Positions 1 through 13,484 of a DNA stretch of 40,728 nt are shown piece after piece. Origin of the DNA: Pelargonium nanum (lineage: Eukaryota > Streptophyta > Magnoliopsida > Geraniales > Geraniaceae); contig JAYMTF010000298.1 in the NCBI GenBank assembly GCA_036897485.1, positions 1-40,728 of the forward strand, read 5' to 3'. The notes beneath the pieces are model-generated. The model had not been told where the DNA came from. It did not search any database and worked only from the letters and a program-made list of their open reading frames with translations. Both the position numbers and the translations under genes were made by a program. Every line of letters begins with the position of its first letter. The first letter of the stretch is position 1.

Positions 1-1601
<1,601 letters not shown>

Positions 1602-1800
1602 TTTCGTGGATCTGAGAGAGCTCGAAGTCGACGATTGGGGACGAGTGAGGCTGGAAGGAGAAGCTAGGGTTTGCGATGAGAAGGATATAGGGTTTTTGAG
1701 AATGGGTTTTTATCTGGTGCGGTCGGTCCAGTACTTTTGTTTTGTTTTTTTTAGTATTAATAATCTCAGTCAATATAAATTGGCTCACACTCTCAGCCAA
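1602..1800 (-). promoter_or_regulatory. RPL14 5' UTR and core promoter
   Basis: On the minus strand the leader carries AAACCCTAG (1664-1672) and a second AACCCTA-type box near 1688-1695. Such telo-boxes are common upstream of plant ribosomal protein genes. A TATA-like AATTTATATTGAC lies near 1768-1780. A short GC-rich island (about 1817-1850) lies further upstream in AT-rich DNA. The exact transcription start is inferred. Confidence 0.5.
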
Positions 1801-1899
1801 AAGATAAATAAAATAGATCCGGGCAGGGCGCTCCGCGCGGATATGGGCGTTAATCGCTTAAATAGTATCACCTAATTGGTTGAGAGTTTTTTTTTCTCT

Positions 1900-2533
1900 T
1901 TTTTTATAAATGCAAAATACCTAATTTAGTCCCCGGATTTTGTTTTTTTTTTTTTACTGAATTTGATCCATACACCTTTTTAGACCAATAATAGTCCATA
2001 AATCTTCGTGTTTTGTCCCAATTTGATACATGGACTTTTTTTACCCGAAATGGTACTTAAACTTCATTTATTGACCTACATGTATATTAATAAGATGGTG
2101 GTCAATGTGACAACAATAGATGATATTGTTTACTATTGTAATCAATATTTTAAATAACTACAATTTTCATGATGAATATGTTCTTTCTGTTACAATTTAT
2201 AAACTGTTAATTTCAACAGGTTATAAAATATATTGGTTGGGTTGATAGGGTGAACAATGAAGCGTGTCTATGAGCAGGACAACAGGCTGTCAAATCATAT
2301 CGACGGGCTTATAACCGAGGGGAGGTGGAGTGCTAAGCGGTCAGAGAGGCGATGGATTGGGCGACGGAGGCATGTTGACAACATGTGGAAGTTGACACTT
2401 TCGCGAAGTCTATTATGGTAGCGCTTCAGCTGAATAAAAAGAAAGGAAATAAATAGGCCGGTAGGGTAAGTTTACTAATAGACTACTGTCTCATTACTGG
2501 TATTTTCTTATGTGTATCATTTTACGAACACAA
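1900..2533. other. Intergenic DNA with a dispersed-repeat remnant and one short GC-rich ORF
   Basis: Positions 1915-2060 carry the 'ctaatttagtcccc / aatttgatacatggac' kind of sequence found scattered in many plant genomes. Positions 2257-2421 (plus) hold an arginine-rich 54-codon ORF (MKRVYEQDNRLSN...) that is clearly more GC-rich than its flanks. I recognise no protein family, and it may be a transferred or transposon-derived fragment. Confidence 0.3.
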
Positions 2534-3971
2534 CTAGACGGAATTCCCGTGCATCGCACGGGAAATATATTAAAAATAATTGTTATAAAATGTTGACTTT
2601 TTTTATAAATATCCAATGAATATACATATAATATAAATATATATTGATCTTAATAAAATAAATAAATTAAATAGTCAAATATAAATTGCATTTTTAATTT
2701 TTAATTTTTTCAAAATGAAAATTTGCATTTTTAATTAAATTTACATAAACCTGACTTTGAAAAAAGAGAAAAAAAGACTTAAAAAAGTGGAAGATGCTGC
2801 GAATTAGGAGAATGGATATGCAGTGGAGCTTTGATCTAAAGAAGTGGGTAATTGTTTGTTTATTTTTTTTCTTATTTCTTTTTTTATGAAGAGTGATACA
2901 GTTAATGAATCTACCCAAAGGTTTCAACATATAAAGAAAAAACACCCAAAGGGCTTCAAAAGCCTCCCTATAACATATTCTAAATATCTGAGCATTTGAA
3001 AACTACATCCCATAAAAATATCAACAAAAATGCCAAATTGAATTACAACTCTAAATAATCCTAAAAATTATCATATTTATTTTGCCTAAATTTTGTTTTC
3101 TCTCTCAAGGCCACCACTTCAACAAACCCACAAAATAAATCTAGTTAACACAGACTAATCTGAAAATGAAAGACAAATCTCAAGTATCAATTTCACACCC
3201 TCTAAATATAACATAAAAAAAGAGCAAAATTTATGAACCAAAAAACAAAACAACAATTAAAAATGAATATTTTTGAGTTGGGTGTGCATTTGAAACCAAA
3301 ACAGCATATCAAATCAACATACCAAATCTTCACCATTCTTCAATGAAGTTAACTTTTCTCCTGCACTGTATTTGTTTAGGAAGAAGAGTGAGTATAAGTG
3401 GAGAAAAAAAACTGTAATTATAGTTATTAAAAAAAGAAAACTGAATGATCAAAAAAATAAAAAAAGAAGATAAAACTGAAAAGATTAAATGAAACTGTAA
3501 TTTACGTGGGAAAGATAAAACCATCTAAATAAAAAATATATTTTCAAATTAATTAGTTTTATGGTTCTTGAATGGTAGGAACAGTTTTTAGTAAATTAGT
3601 GTAGATCTATTATGATAGTAGAGGACATTTGTGGAAGTGCATTTGTGGTTTAGGGGCAATGGTTACTTATTAATTATTTTAATACAATAATAATTATTAT
3701 TATTATTAGTTTTATATTTATTTCTCTAAAATATGAAAAGATGACATGTGTAAAGTCTAAGGTACACATAGTAGCAATTTTCATTGTAACTGTAATCAAA
3801 TTTTCATGCATTATTCAAAACTGTAATTGGAGAAGAAAAAAAAAATCTGAAATTCATATTGAAACTGTAATTGGAGATAATGGAGGAAAAAAGAAAAAAA
3901 AAATCAGAAATTCATGTGTAAGACACGTGTTCAAGGAGGGTGCTGGTTTATATATATATATAGATAATAGA
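2534..3971 (-). mobile_element. Non-autonomous Helitron-like element (1.44 kb)
   Basis: Read on the minus strand, the 3' end shows a hairpin with a 7-bp perfect stem (CCCGTGC-GAT-GCACGGG, plus coordinates 2546-2562), then a short spacer and CTAG at 2534-2537, followed by T. This is the Helitron 3' signature. The opposite end begins TCTATTATCTATATATATA (3971 downward) after an A, fitting a Helitron 5' TC start and insertion between A and T. The interior is AT-rich with no Rep/helicase ORF. It includes repeated AAACTGTAATTGGAGA-type segments near 3785-3920. The 3' end is well supported; the 5' boundary is an inference. Confidence 0.55.
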
Positions 3972-4232
3972 TTTACGAGGTAGGTAGATTACCCGATTCT
4001 ACGTTCGATGGTCGATGTTTTGGATCGGGAGAAATTTGATTGATTAATAATATATATATTTTCAGCTAAAAATAAATATTTTTGTTGTTAATTTCATTAT
4101 ACTCTTTTCTAAAAAAGAAATTTTTATTTTGGGATTGTATAATTTTACTAGCAAAAGAACACCATTAATATTTTTCATGCTCATAAATTTGTGGAAAATA
4201 GAACATGCAAATAAATAAATAACATTGATATT

Positions 4233-4520
4233 TTGTATTTTTACATTTCTAGTTTTGTCTCATCTTCATCAATTCATTTTCCGATTCGCTCTCGTTCTTC
4301 ATTTCTCGTAAATTTTCAACGACGAAAACGACATTTTTTTATTTTCTCTGTCTCTCTTTCACAGCACATTCCTCAAAAAAATCTCATATTTAAACGAAGG
4401 TACCAATCCATTTCATTTCTCCATTATTTACTGTTAAATTTGTGATTATTTTTTTTGGCGGTTTTTGATTTTTCTTCTTCTGCATTGCTAGGTTCACCGG
4501 AGCAAAATCGGTAATTCTGG
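4233..4520 (+). promoter_or_regulatory. Probable Rab-GAP 5' leader
   Basis: A pyrimidine-rich, TCTCTC/TTCATTTC-type leader with CGACGAAAACGAC precedes possible donors at ..CGAAG/GTACC (near 4398) and ..AATCG/GTAATT (near 4510). It looks like a plant 5' UTR with a leader intron. No ATG in this stretch could be linked in frame to the first recognised exon, so the initiating exon is unknown. Confidence 0.3.
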
Positions 4521-4557
4521 GTAATTTTTTATATTTATAATTTTTTTTAAAAATGTT

Positions 4558-4655
4558 GAAGATTTGAATTTAACGTTTAAGTTTCTGTTGAGGAAAGAAA
4601 TGATAAATTCTGCGCTTTTGTTCCTTAAAATGCACATTTGGTTTATGGGTTTGAT

Positions 4656-4696
<41 letters not shown>

Positions 4697-4880
4697 GAGG
4701 AATGATAAATTCTTTGTTGTTTCTTAAAATGCACACATAGTGTGTGGGTTTGATTTTTTATTATATTTTTGGAATTTGAAGATTTGAATTTAAAGGGTAT
4801 GTTGTTGAGGTTACAAATGTTAGATTCTATGTTTTTGTTTTCTTAAAATGCACATTTGGTATGTGGATTTGATATTTTTA
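4558..4880. repeat. ~110-bp tandem repeat (3 copies) with (GTT)n microsatellite
   Basis: Three diverged units, with GTTGAGG anchors near 4586, 4694 and 4804, share GAAGATTTGAATTTAA, a GTTGAGG..ATRATTCT segment, CTTAAAATGCACA and TTTGATT. A run of about 14 GTT/TTG triplets (about 4656-4697) interrupts the first junction. The array lies just upstream of the first recognised Rab-GAP exon, probably in the first intron or leader. Confidence 0.7.
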
Positions 4881-4938
4881 TTTGGCGTTTTTTACGGGGC
4901 AATGAATGAGGGAATGATTGTTTGAGAGGAATTTGCAG

Positions 4939-7900
4939 CTACTCCTAGTCCTTTGTGGAAACGTGCCGGGACATGGAAAGCTCCCGTGGCGTGGATAGGT
5001 GCCGGGGCAGGGAAAGGTTCCGAGGCGGGGACAGAGGATTTGGATAAATTCTATCCAATTAGACCAGAGTGTCTGGCTGATGTCCCCAAAATCCGCTTCA
5101 AGCCCCGGGTATGTATGAAATTTGGTTTTCGATCCAGTCGTTTTGTTTCTACCATATAATGTATACCCGTTACCGGCATGTTGGAAAAAAAGTTTGAATT
5201 TTCCTTTTCGGTTTAGTATAATGGTATTGGAAAGAAAAGAAAAGGAATCTTGGGTTTGATATGTATCCGATGTTTGTGCTTCCATAGGCTGGGAAAAATC
5301 TCAGTGCAAGAAGGTGGCATGCCGGGTTTACCCAAGATGGCCAGTTGGATATCGCGAAAGTGCTCCGGCGTATTCAGCGAGGGGTTAGCTTCTTTTAACT
5401 CCGATGATTACTTATGCTTATATCGTTGAATCATACATTTTAAATAAGCTTGTTCGTGATGAATAAGTTTAGATGAAATCTAAATTATCTCTAATTCTAA
5501 ACCTGACCGTGGTGTGCCTTTGTTTCTAAGGAAGATCATAATGTTGGCATTGAAGCATCATTCTAGAAGGCATTTTCATCGTGATTAACTTGGTTTGACT
5601 TAGAGAGGGCGATTTGAACCCGACCCGCAATTTTGTTGGTTCAGGTCTCACCTACAATAGACTCATTAATTTTCAGGTTGGGTTTGCCATTGGAAAATGT
5701 AATTCGGGTCGGGAAACCTGGACATTTTCTATGCAAAACCCACAACGCAACCCAAAACCTGCCCCTCTTGCGGGATGGGTGTGGATAAGGTCTTCTCGAC
5801 CCGAAACCTGAATGGTCAGCTCTAATTTGACTCAACTCAGATTTGTATGTGAAACATGTAGGGACTTAAATGTCCAAATGCGCCTGCTGCGAACTGTGAT
5901 TATAAGCTTCATTGTGTTAAGACATATGAGTCCTTCATTCATTCATTACCCAAAAATAGAAATTCATTCAGGAAAATGGTACTTTTGTTGGAAGTTCAAT
6001 GGTTTTCTTCGGGCTATGAAAGGATTTTGCTCATTCGAAAGAATATAATGTCGATATGCACTAACACAAGCAAACAACTTAAGTGGAAACTTCTTAATTG
6101 CAAAAAAAATCTGGTCAGTATAATATGTTGTTGCTAAGAAAGATATGTTACAACTTAGTTTGAATCTTTTTTATGTCAAGTCCGTCAGTCACAGTAGATA
6201 CTAGAGACTTGTACCGGATGGTAAATATATTGGATGCTTCTTTCACGTCGCAAAATTTATATCTCAAGTGCATATTATTTTTTTCCCTTCTTTTTGTACT
6301 ACATATCAGGGTGTTCATCCTTCGGTGAAAGGGTCTGTTTGGGAGTTTCTGTTAGGATGCTATGATCCTAACAGCACTTTTGATCAACGAAATGAACTCA
6401 GGCAAAAAAGGAGGTAATGTTTCTTTCAACTTGGGAATAAACACACAGATCATGATAAATCAATAGATGCATTGTAGGAAACTGATATAGTTCCAAATTT
6501 GTTCTTGTTCTGTATTAATAGTGGAATAACATAAGGATGCATGGCTTTAAATTATTTTTTTTGTGTGTTTCAAGTTATTATTATTTGTTGTAAATCACAT
6601 GTATGTTTACGATCCCGGATTGTGATTTATCTATCAAAAGCCAGTCTGTTGAACCAGTTTACGGATAAACTAGTTGCTTCTTTGGTTCTCTTTTGAGGAC
6701 ACTGATATGGCTTACTATGTTGCTCGGTATCATCCGGTATTAATTTTGTTCATGTAAGATACAATTTGTCCGTTCTTCTTCTTTTGTAAGCATTGCAATT
6801 TGCAACACTACTATTTTCCGATCTTTTGTTTAATTGAATATCCTTATTCTATACCTCACATTGATCTTAGGGAGAAGTACGAAAATCTGAAAGCTGAATG
6901 TCAAACAATGGTTCCGGTGATTGGTAGTGGAAGGTTTTTCACAACACCTTGCATTACTGAAGATGGTGAACCTACTGATTCTATGACAACCAACGTTCGT
7001 GGAGTTGTTTCAGACAAGGGTGTTCGTCAGTGGATGCTTTCCTTGCACCAAATTGGTACGTATGTACCTGATGCTCAAGTTAATTCACATTTTACCGAAT
7101 AGATAATTTGTTTTGTTCTTATTGATTTTTTCTTATAAGCAAGTGTACCAACCGAGGCTCGAACCTGAGACCTGTAAAGTCTCATCCACATTCCCTTGAA
7201 AAAATTCGGGTGCCTGTTACAAATTTAGACCTGGCAATTTGGTCACAGAATTCCTGACCCGCGTTTTTGCAGGCTTAGGCTGCGTAAAATAGAACCGATC
7301 AGTTTTCGGGTTGGGTTTACCATGTGAACAATGCAGGTCGGGTCAGGCAACCCATGCATTTTCTGCGTAAAAATTACAACTGACACATGACCCGGAACCT
7401 GAATTCTCAACTGTAGCTACTAGTGATGATCAGTGTCCTTTTCCGTGGTTTATACTTGTCTATTGACTTCCAGAAATGCTTAAATGGTAAAATCTGCCTT
7501 GTAGGTTTGGATGTTATTCGCACGGATCAGTCCCTTGTTTTCTATCAGGACGAAGCTAATCAGGCAAAACTGTGGGACGTTCTTTCGGTCTATGCTTGGA
7601 TGGACACCGATATCTGCTATGTTCAAGGTTTAGTACTATGGATCGCTTTATCTTTCTCCCGAGTTAAAATGTTCTTTAATTTATTTAGGGATAATCACGA
7701 ATAATTAAACCATTGTATTGCTGCACACGTTAATGAATTAAAAAAAAAATCACGACACTTGACTAACCTTAAGTTTATTTACCCCATTCCATCAGTTAGT
7801 TTTAACCAAATATTTACTCTCATCACTTGTCTTGCATGTTTTTTTATCAACCACAGGTCTTGCATGTGATCCCGAATTGTATGAAAATCCAAATTTACCC

Positions 7901-10296
7901 TTTATGTATATTTATTTTGACCTCATTCATCCACAAATAGTTTGAGAGGCCAAGTTGGGTGGCTAAACTTGATATTTGTCAAGTGCTGTGGAAAATTCAA
8001 TAGGTTAGTTATGCGTGTTGGGGACACAGTTACCCCTTTTATTTATATATTATATTAACTCTTCTCTCGTACAGGAATGAATGATATATGCTCCCCGATG
8101 ATAATGCTTCTTGAAAACGAAGCAGATGCTTTTTGGTGTTTTGAGCATGCTATGCGAAGACTGGTAATAATGTGATAATGTTTGATGATTTGTTTTTGTA
8201 CAATTAATGCTTGTACCGTGCTTCTTTCGAGCATAATCCATGCTCGTGTTCTTGTTTCGATTACAGAGAGAGAATTTTAAGACAACTTCAAGGGCGATAG
8301 GGGTGCAAGCTCAGCTGAGTACACTCTCATATATTATTAAGACTATCGATCCTAAGCTTCATCAGCACCTTGGTATCGTTCCTGTTTCTCTTCCTCTTCT
8401 ATTTCTCATGTTTTTGAATTTTTCGGGATCGAATGATTGCAGAATCGGAACAACACATCACCTTGCGTACAGTCTGCATTTCTAGAAATATTACTTTTTT
8501 TTCATGTCATTTTTTTGTAACTACTATACTATAGGAAACGATGGCCGAAGAACAAGAGTATATGAGAGACCCTAATTTCTTCTCCGAATCCTCAATTCAA
8601 ACATTAGCTAAAAACCATAACTCTGACTGAAAAATATCCGAAAATTAAAAAAAAATGACCAAAACGCCCCTCAAATGAGCTCGGAATGCGAATTTCTTGG
8701 ACTAGGAATTTCGTCACAATCCGTTGACATCACTGTGAGGCCTAGTAGTGCTCCATCTCATGCATCACATATTGTTGTTTTTGCTTTGTTTTTACCCTCT
8801 AAGCTAAAGTTTCAAGTAGTTTTGTTCGGTTTTGTAGTTTTACACACCTCTTCTTTGTACTATGTGCAAGAATACTTGAGCCTTCTTTTCCGGAAATCAA
8901 ACACAAAACCCCACATTTTAATACAATATGAATGTGTACTAAAACAAACCCGATTTGGTCTTTTACTTTCTTATATTCACAGAGAATCTTGATGGCGGGG
9001 AATATTTGTTCGCGTTTCGCATGCTGATGGTACTTTTTCGGAGAGAGTTTTCCTTTGTGGACTCATTGTATCTTTGGGAGGTAAAGAGAATCACCAACCG
9101 AAAGACTTTTCTGTTGTATAGTTTAGCTCATTTTAAGACAATGATATAGTTTTGTTTCAGCTGATGTGGGCCATGGAGTACAATCCCAAGATCTTCACAA
9201 CATACGAGGAGTCGGGATCTTCTAATCCTGATGGCTCTGTAACTAAATTGAATCGCAAGGTGCTGAGGCAGTATGGCAAATTTGAGAGAAAAAATGTTGA
9301 AACGGGACGTTCAGACCAGCAAAGCGATTTTGCTATTTTTCTTGTTGCAAGTGTTCTTGAGACGAAGAATAAACGGCTTCTAAAGGAGGCTAAGTGCTGG
9401 GATGATGTTGTCCAGGTACTCTATCTCTCTCTCTCTCTGTTATTTCAAATTACTCTTATCTCATGGCGGTTCTCTCATTGCAGATCTTGGCTGATATCAC
9501 GGGAAATATGGATGCGAAAAAAGCTTGTGATGACGCGTTGAAGATTCACAAAAAGTACTTGAACAAGGTACGGCTCCATCGTCTAAGGGTAACAATTCAT
9601 TTTCACGGGTTGTGTTTGTGTTGTGTCGAAAGTTTAGTTTTTTGCTAAATGGGTCAACCCCGAACACGATTCATTTGTGAGTGGGTTGACGCGACAATCA
9701 CGCCCAACACGTTTAAATAATTGAGGTTTAAATTACACAACCTGACCCAACATGACCTATTTAATTTTATGTAAGTCATTACTGCTTGACATGACACATG
9801 AAATTACCATTTTATCCTTGCCTGTTTCATTAAATGGTTTAAACTGGTCAACCAGATTTGATTCGAAGACAAACCCGGTTAAGCTGAACTCAATGCCGTT
9901 TTAATTTGTGTCGAGCTACGGGTCATGACCCAAATTGCCAGTCCTACCCTCATGCACGGGCCCATCCTTTTTCTCCCTCTATGCAGATTCATTTGGTTGG
10001 AAATGATGCCTTGCATATAAATTGACTCTCATGAGATTGCATAGAACTTTGAAAGCCGAGCATTACAAACCATGGACCGAACCAAATTTTTTTATCGGCC
10101 CTAACCTGTCCTACTAAGCGACGAGACACGTTAGGACTGACAAGAAGTCACCCGATGAAATTACATGCCCGTTTAAGCCCGCAAGCCACATTGCTAGGTA
10201 TAGAACTTTCACAAATTCATAATTCTGACAACCAAGTAACTCCATGGTTGTGTATGCATGCAGTTGCAAGCAAATGCCAAGAACAAGAAGAAGTAG
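4939..10296 (+). CDS. TBC-domain Rab GTPase-activating protein (GYP/TBC1D15-like)
   Basis: A Rab-GAP that should speed GTP hydrolysis by Rab GTPases in membrane traffic. Exons: 4939-5108, 5288-5383, 6310-6413, 6871-7055, 7505-7627, 8075-8163, 8267-8372, 8983-9080, 9161-9415, 9484-9567 and 10264-10296. All have GT/AG borders and join in phase, giving 446 residues plus an unresolved N-terminus. The TBC arginine-finger region reads GLDVIRTD (D-x-x-R) and the glutamine finger reads YVQGMNDI, so both catalytic fingers are kept. Conserved blocks also include FYPIRPEC, GVHPSVKGSVWEFLLGCYDP, NLDGGEYLFAFRMLMVLFRREF and LMWAMEYNP. No in-frame ATG exists in the 4939-5108 exon (in-frame TGA at 4923, acceptor at 4937-4938), so the start codon is in an exon further upstream that I could not place. 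The first exon contains a 36-bp duplication. Introns carry hAT-like and SINE insertions. Confidence 0.9.
5601..5824. mobile_element. hAT-like MITE in Rab-GAP intron
   Basis: Begins TAGAG and ends CAGCTCTA. It is flanked by 8-bp direct repeats GTTTGACT (5593-5600) and ATTTGACT (5825-5832), 7 of 8 matching. The interior is the 'gggtcgggaaacctg..cattttctatgcaaaaccc' sequence seen in sister copies across the window. 224 bp, noncoding. Confidence 0.75.
7123..7200 (-). mobile_element. tRNA-derived SINE-like fragment, Rab-GAP intron 5
   Basis: On the minus strand it has a pol III B-box-like GGTTCGAGCCTCGG, then TTGGTACACTTGC and an A-rich tail (plus-strand T run near 7125-7130). It is the same family as the better copy at 13485-13574. 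The A-box half is degraded. Confidence 0.5.
7226..7415. mobile_element. hAT-like MITE copy, Rab-GAP intron 5
   Basis: Starts TAGACCTGGCAATTTGG and ends GAATTCTCAACTGTA. The interior matches the hAT-like family of this window ('gggttgggtttacc', 'cattttctgcgtaaaaa'). No target duplication is recognisable, so the ends are approximate. Confidence 0.5.
8530..8770. other. Transposon-like remnant in Rab-GAP intron 8
   Basis: The stretch 'aaatgagctcggaatgcgaatttc..ccgttgacatcactgtgaggcctagtagtgctcc' has the look of a dispersed plant repeat rather than ordinary intron sequence. I see no terminal repeats or reading frame and cannot name the family. Confidence 0.25.
9584..9946. mobile_element. hAT-like MITE, second ('gacacgac') family, Rab-GAP intron 11
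   Basis: Starts TAAGGGTAACAATTC only 16 bp after the exon donor at 9567 and ends AAATTGCCAGTCCTA. The interior is of the 'gggttgacgcgacaatc / tttaaataattgaggtttaaattacacaacctgaccc' type. Flanking 8-mers match only 5 of 8, so the target duplication is uncertain. 363 bp. Confidence 0.5.
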
Positions 10297-11509
10297 ACAG
10301 CGATCGTATCATCAACCCGCGAAGCGCAAACTCTATTTCCGAGCAACGGGTTATGCTACATTGCGAAAGATTTTCTATTCGGTGAAGCCGATTCTTTCAT
10401 ATATCTTAGTTATTACTATTTTAATCCTCCAGAAAACTGAGGTTCACTAGGTCTGTGGATAAAGATTATGCCATGAGATTCTTGTGTATTATCATCTCTT
10501 TGAAATTATTTTGTGCTTTCAACAATGAGCACAATTCCTTTTTTTTCATTTTTATTGTACTTTTTGACCAAAAGTTGTACGAAAGAAAGAATGTATAATC
10601 TTTCGTTTTGTAATTATAGTAAATATGTGATTTGGAGATTACGAGTTTATATGAAATAAATAATCTTTACAAAACAGGGTTGATAACTAGATGCCGCTAA
10701 TTTGGATTTTGGGTTTCGGGTTACAGGTCGAATTTTGGATTTTATATGGTGTGCATCCGTTTTCGTAGTACAAAAATATACGTGTTTGGCCCACTAGTTC
10801 TTGTAGTTGTGTTTTTCGCGCGCACAATCAATTATGCGTGTTGTGACATATATTGTAATAATAAATTAACTCAAGATTTACTATATGCATCGTGTTCTTG
10901 CTGACTCGTATAATACACGACCAACTTTCAGCAAGAAAGACAATCTCTTCCTTTTTCTTTTGTTCTTTTACTATGATCGACCAGCTTCGTATCTTAGACA
11001 ATACGGCCAAAAAAACGCACGCGATACTATCAAACTACTTTTTGTCAATCTTAATCATTACTCGGCAAATGCAATTCGGTATAAGACAGACAACGAGTAG
11101 ATCGATGAAAATGTGAGTTTTTAACTTAATTGTTTAGACCCGCGACCCATTTGTAGGGTATGCATAAAATTGTGCAACAATTGGGATGAACTAAAAAAAT
11201 TGGTCAGTCCGGTCTTCAGTCCACGCATGTTCCGATCCCGTCCAAAAACCAATAAAACCTAGGCCGTACCTTTCAAAATATATAATGACCCGAACACAGA
11301 CATTCAAAATATAATCGACATTATTCGAATCACATAAAATAGAACCGTATCGGACAAACCGGCATGAACCCGTAACCCACACCAATTTTGAGCCGGGCTT
11401 TAATTAGGCATCAAACCCGAGCATGAAAACCCGACCCGAGATTCAAATTGTCAGCTTTAACCTAATCAGTTAAATATAAACCTCACTTCACTAAAAACCT
11501 AAGAACAAA
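10297..11509. other. Intergenic spacer with hAT remnants
   Basis: Includes the Rab-GAP 3' flank, a partial hAT-like piece near 10690-10760 ('ttgggtttcgggttacaggtcg'), and a longer degenerate copy ending AAATTGTCAGCTTTA near 11459, whose left end may be TAGGGTATGCATAAAATTG at 11154. I see no gene. Confidence 0.4.
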
Positions 11510-11800
11510 TGATCAGTACTCTCACTCCACTCCATTTTCACTGACTTCATCTCCGGCAACCGGCGGCGAAGCCAGCGACTCCATCTCCGGCAGGTATGGA
11601 ACCTATATCTATTTGTATTGTCGGTTTGTGCTCCTAGCGATTATGTTTCTTTCATTGTTTTTTTTTTTTTCAGAAATGAAATCGGAAACAGAACCAGAAT
11701 CAGAAATTGACTGTTCGATTGAGCTTAATGGTGGTGATAATACAGTGTGTGTGTGCTGCTTAGGTACGACACGAAATAAGCATATTCGGACTCACTAATT
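11510..11800 (+). CDS. Gene-like 5' fragment of unknown function
   Basis: A leader-like stretch (ACTTCATCTCCGGCAACCGG) ends at a donor, CCGGCAG/GTATGG (near 11593). After a T-rich acceptor ('ttttttttttcag', about 11673) comes ATG and about 29 acidic codons, MKSETEPESEID..NGGDNTVCVCC, ending at a possible donor TTAG/GTACGA (near 11763). No continuation could be found before the next gene: the following DNA is hAT-like repeat and microsatellite. It could be the 5' end of a gene broken by insertions, or chance. I do not recognise the protein. Confidence 0.25.
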
Positions 11801-12149
11801 TTGTAATCGAGTCGTGTTTGTGTTGAATATCAACGGACAATTAATTATTGGTGTTGTGACACGCGCCGTGTTCGTGTTCAGTTGTTCAACACGATTAATA
11901 AAAGTGTCGTGTTCATGTTGGGTTGTGTAGCTCGCGGTCAACCTTCAACACTACATGAACACGACACGCACGAATGAATTGTTAGCTCTAGATAACATAG
12001 TTATGTTAAATACGTTAAATTCGTGTTATTTAATCATTTTGAGTCGTGTCTTGCTTGTGGTTTGTTGTGCCAAATGTGTTGTGATCGTGTTAATCCATAT
12101 AGTACACATTCAACCTTCAGCACGACATGCACGCATGAATTGTCAACTA

Positions 12150-12203
12150 TATTATATTATATTATATTATATTATATTATATTATATTATATTATATTAT
12201 ATA
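12150..12203. repeat. (ATTAT)n microsatellite
   Basis: About ten perfect copies of a 5-bp ATTAT unit lie directly after the end of a 'gacacgac'-family hAT remnant (GAATTGTCAACTATA). Confidence 0.9.
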
Positions 12204-12950
12204 TGTATATTGTTATTTTATTTTGATTCACTATTTATGATGGTGGATTGGTGATCTAATTAATTGATTGTTAGGTGAAGTTGAGTCAAGTGACAAATGT
12301 CAATAGTGGATTTGTTAGGTTATGTTTTTCATTTGGTCTAAAGTTACCATTGATTCTTTAACTATAAACTCGTATCACGTTGATCCTCCTACTATTTGTT
12401 AAATCATCAATGATACTTCAACCACTATTTGCTGCAAACACATTATGAAAGTCACGTGCTTGCAACAAATAAGGGTGTTCAAGGAAGAAGATGAAGCCAT
12501 ATGCTAGACATATGCTTATTTTTTACTCCAACTAACAAATTTTTCACTAAAAGGCCGACATATGAGTTTTTGGGCAATGGTAATGAGAATGGGTAGTTGT
12601 AGTGTCATTGGTGACTCTAAAAATAGTAGGATGAACATTGGTAACTTTAATAACCCTTTTTAGTAAGTTAAGTTAGTTCAATCCATGATATTTTCCAATT
12701 TAATTGATTGTTGGGTTATGTTTTCATGTTATATCTTTTATTGACTTTACAAATGTGTATAAAGTATCACTCATTAATCAGTATATGTATTTGTGTGTGT
12801 TGATTCTTACTTTTTTAAGTGAACAATTCAGCAACTTGTATAATTGTATTTGCTTAACACGTGTCAAAAGGAGTCATTGCACCAAAAACCTCACTCTTGG
12901 ATTCTATTTTTTTTATAAAAAAAATTATTATCGAAATTTGTCCATTCTAC

Positions 12951-13149
12951 TAGAGGTTGGCAATTTGTATATCTCGGATTGGGTTTGATTGATAAAGACT
13001 GATCCGAATCCAATCCGAAAGGGATCTAGGTTCCGTTCGGACTTCGGATTTCGGGCACGGATCGAAATGGACCCAAAAATTGGTTGGATCGGATTTTCAA
13101 GTCAGATTTCAGATTTTTTTTTGGGTTCGGATTTAAATTGCCAACTCTA
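12951..13149. mobile_element. hAT-like MITE upstream of GLTP-A
   Basis: Inverted termini are TAGAGGTTGGCAATTTG and AAATTGCCAACTCTA. Flanking 8-mers CATTCTAC (12943-12950) and CATTCTGG (13150-13157) match at 6 of 8. The interior is 'cggattgggtttg..atccgaatccaatccgaaa'. 199 bp. Confidence 0.7.
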
Positions 13150-13484
13150 CATTCTGGTCTGGTCCACTCTGAGTCGTTTGGTTTGGTCCCAGGACCGACC
13201 CAAGTTGGTCCAGTTCTGGACCGATGCACACCCTACTTACACCCCTTCTTCACTATTGTTCCTTTGAGCTTCACTCATAGGCTGGTCCTCAAAACTCATA
13301 TGTTGAAGATTTTCCATTATTTTCAGCTGAAAATTTTCCGGTTCTGATTTTGATTTGCTGTTGTTGGTTGGTTGGTTTCAGGATCTCGGGTACGGATTGT
13401 TTCAGGATCTCGGGTAGAGACAGTCTTCAAAGACACACAATCAGGTAGAGATTGCCCTCAAACACACACACACACAATCAGAGT

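Noticed and set aside
4494..4736. Minus-strand polyglutamine ORF
   Set aside because: Produced by the (GTT)n microsatellite inside a degenerate tandem array; no gene context.
7423..7704. Longer reading through of Rab-GAP exon 6 upstream of 7505
   Set aside because: The upstream part lacks similarity to the family, and GTAG/GTTTGG at 7504/7505 joins in phase with exon 5.
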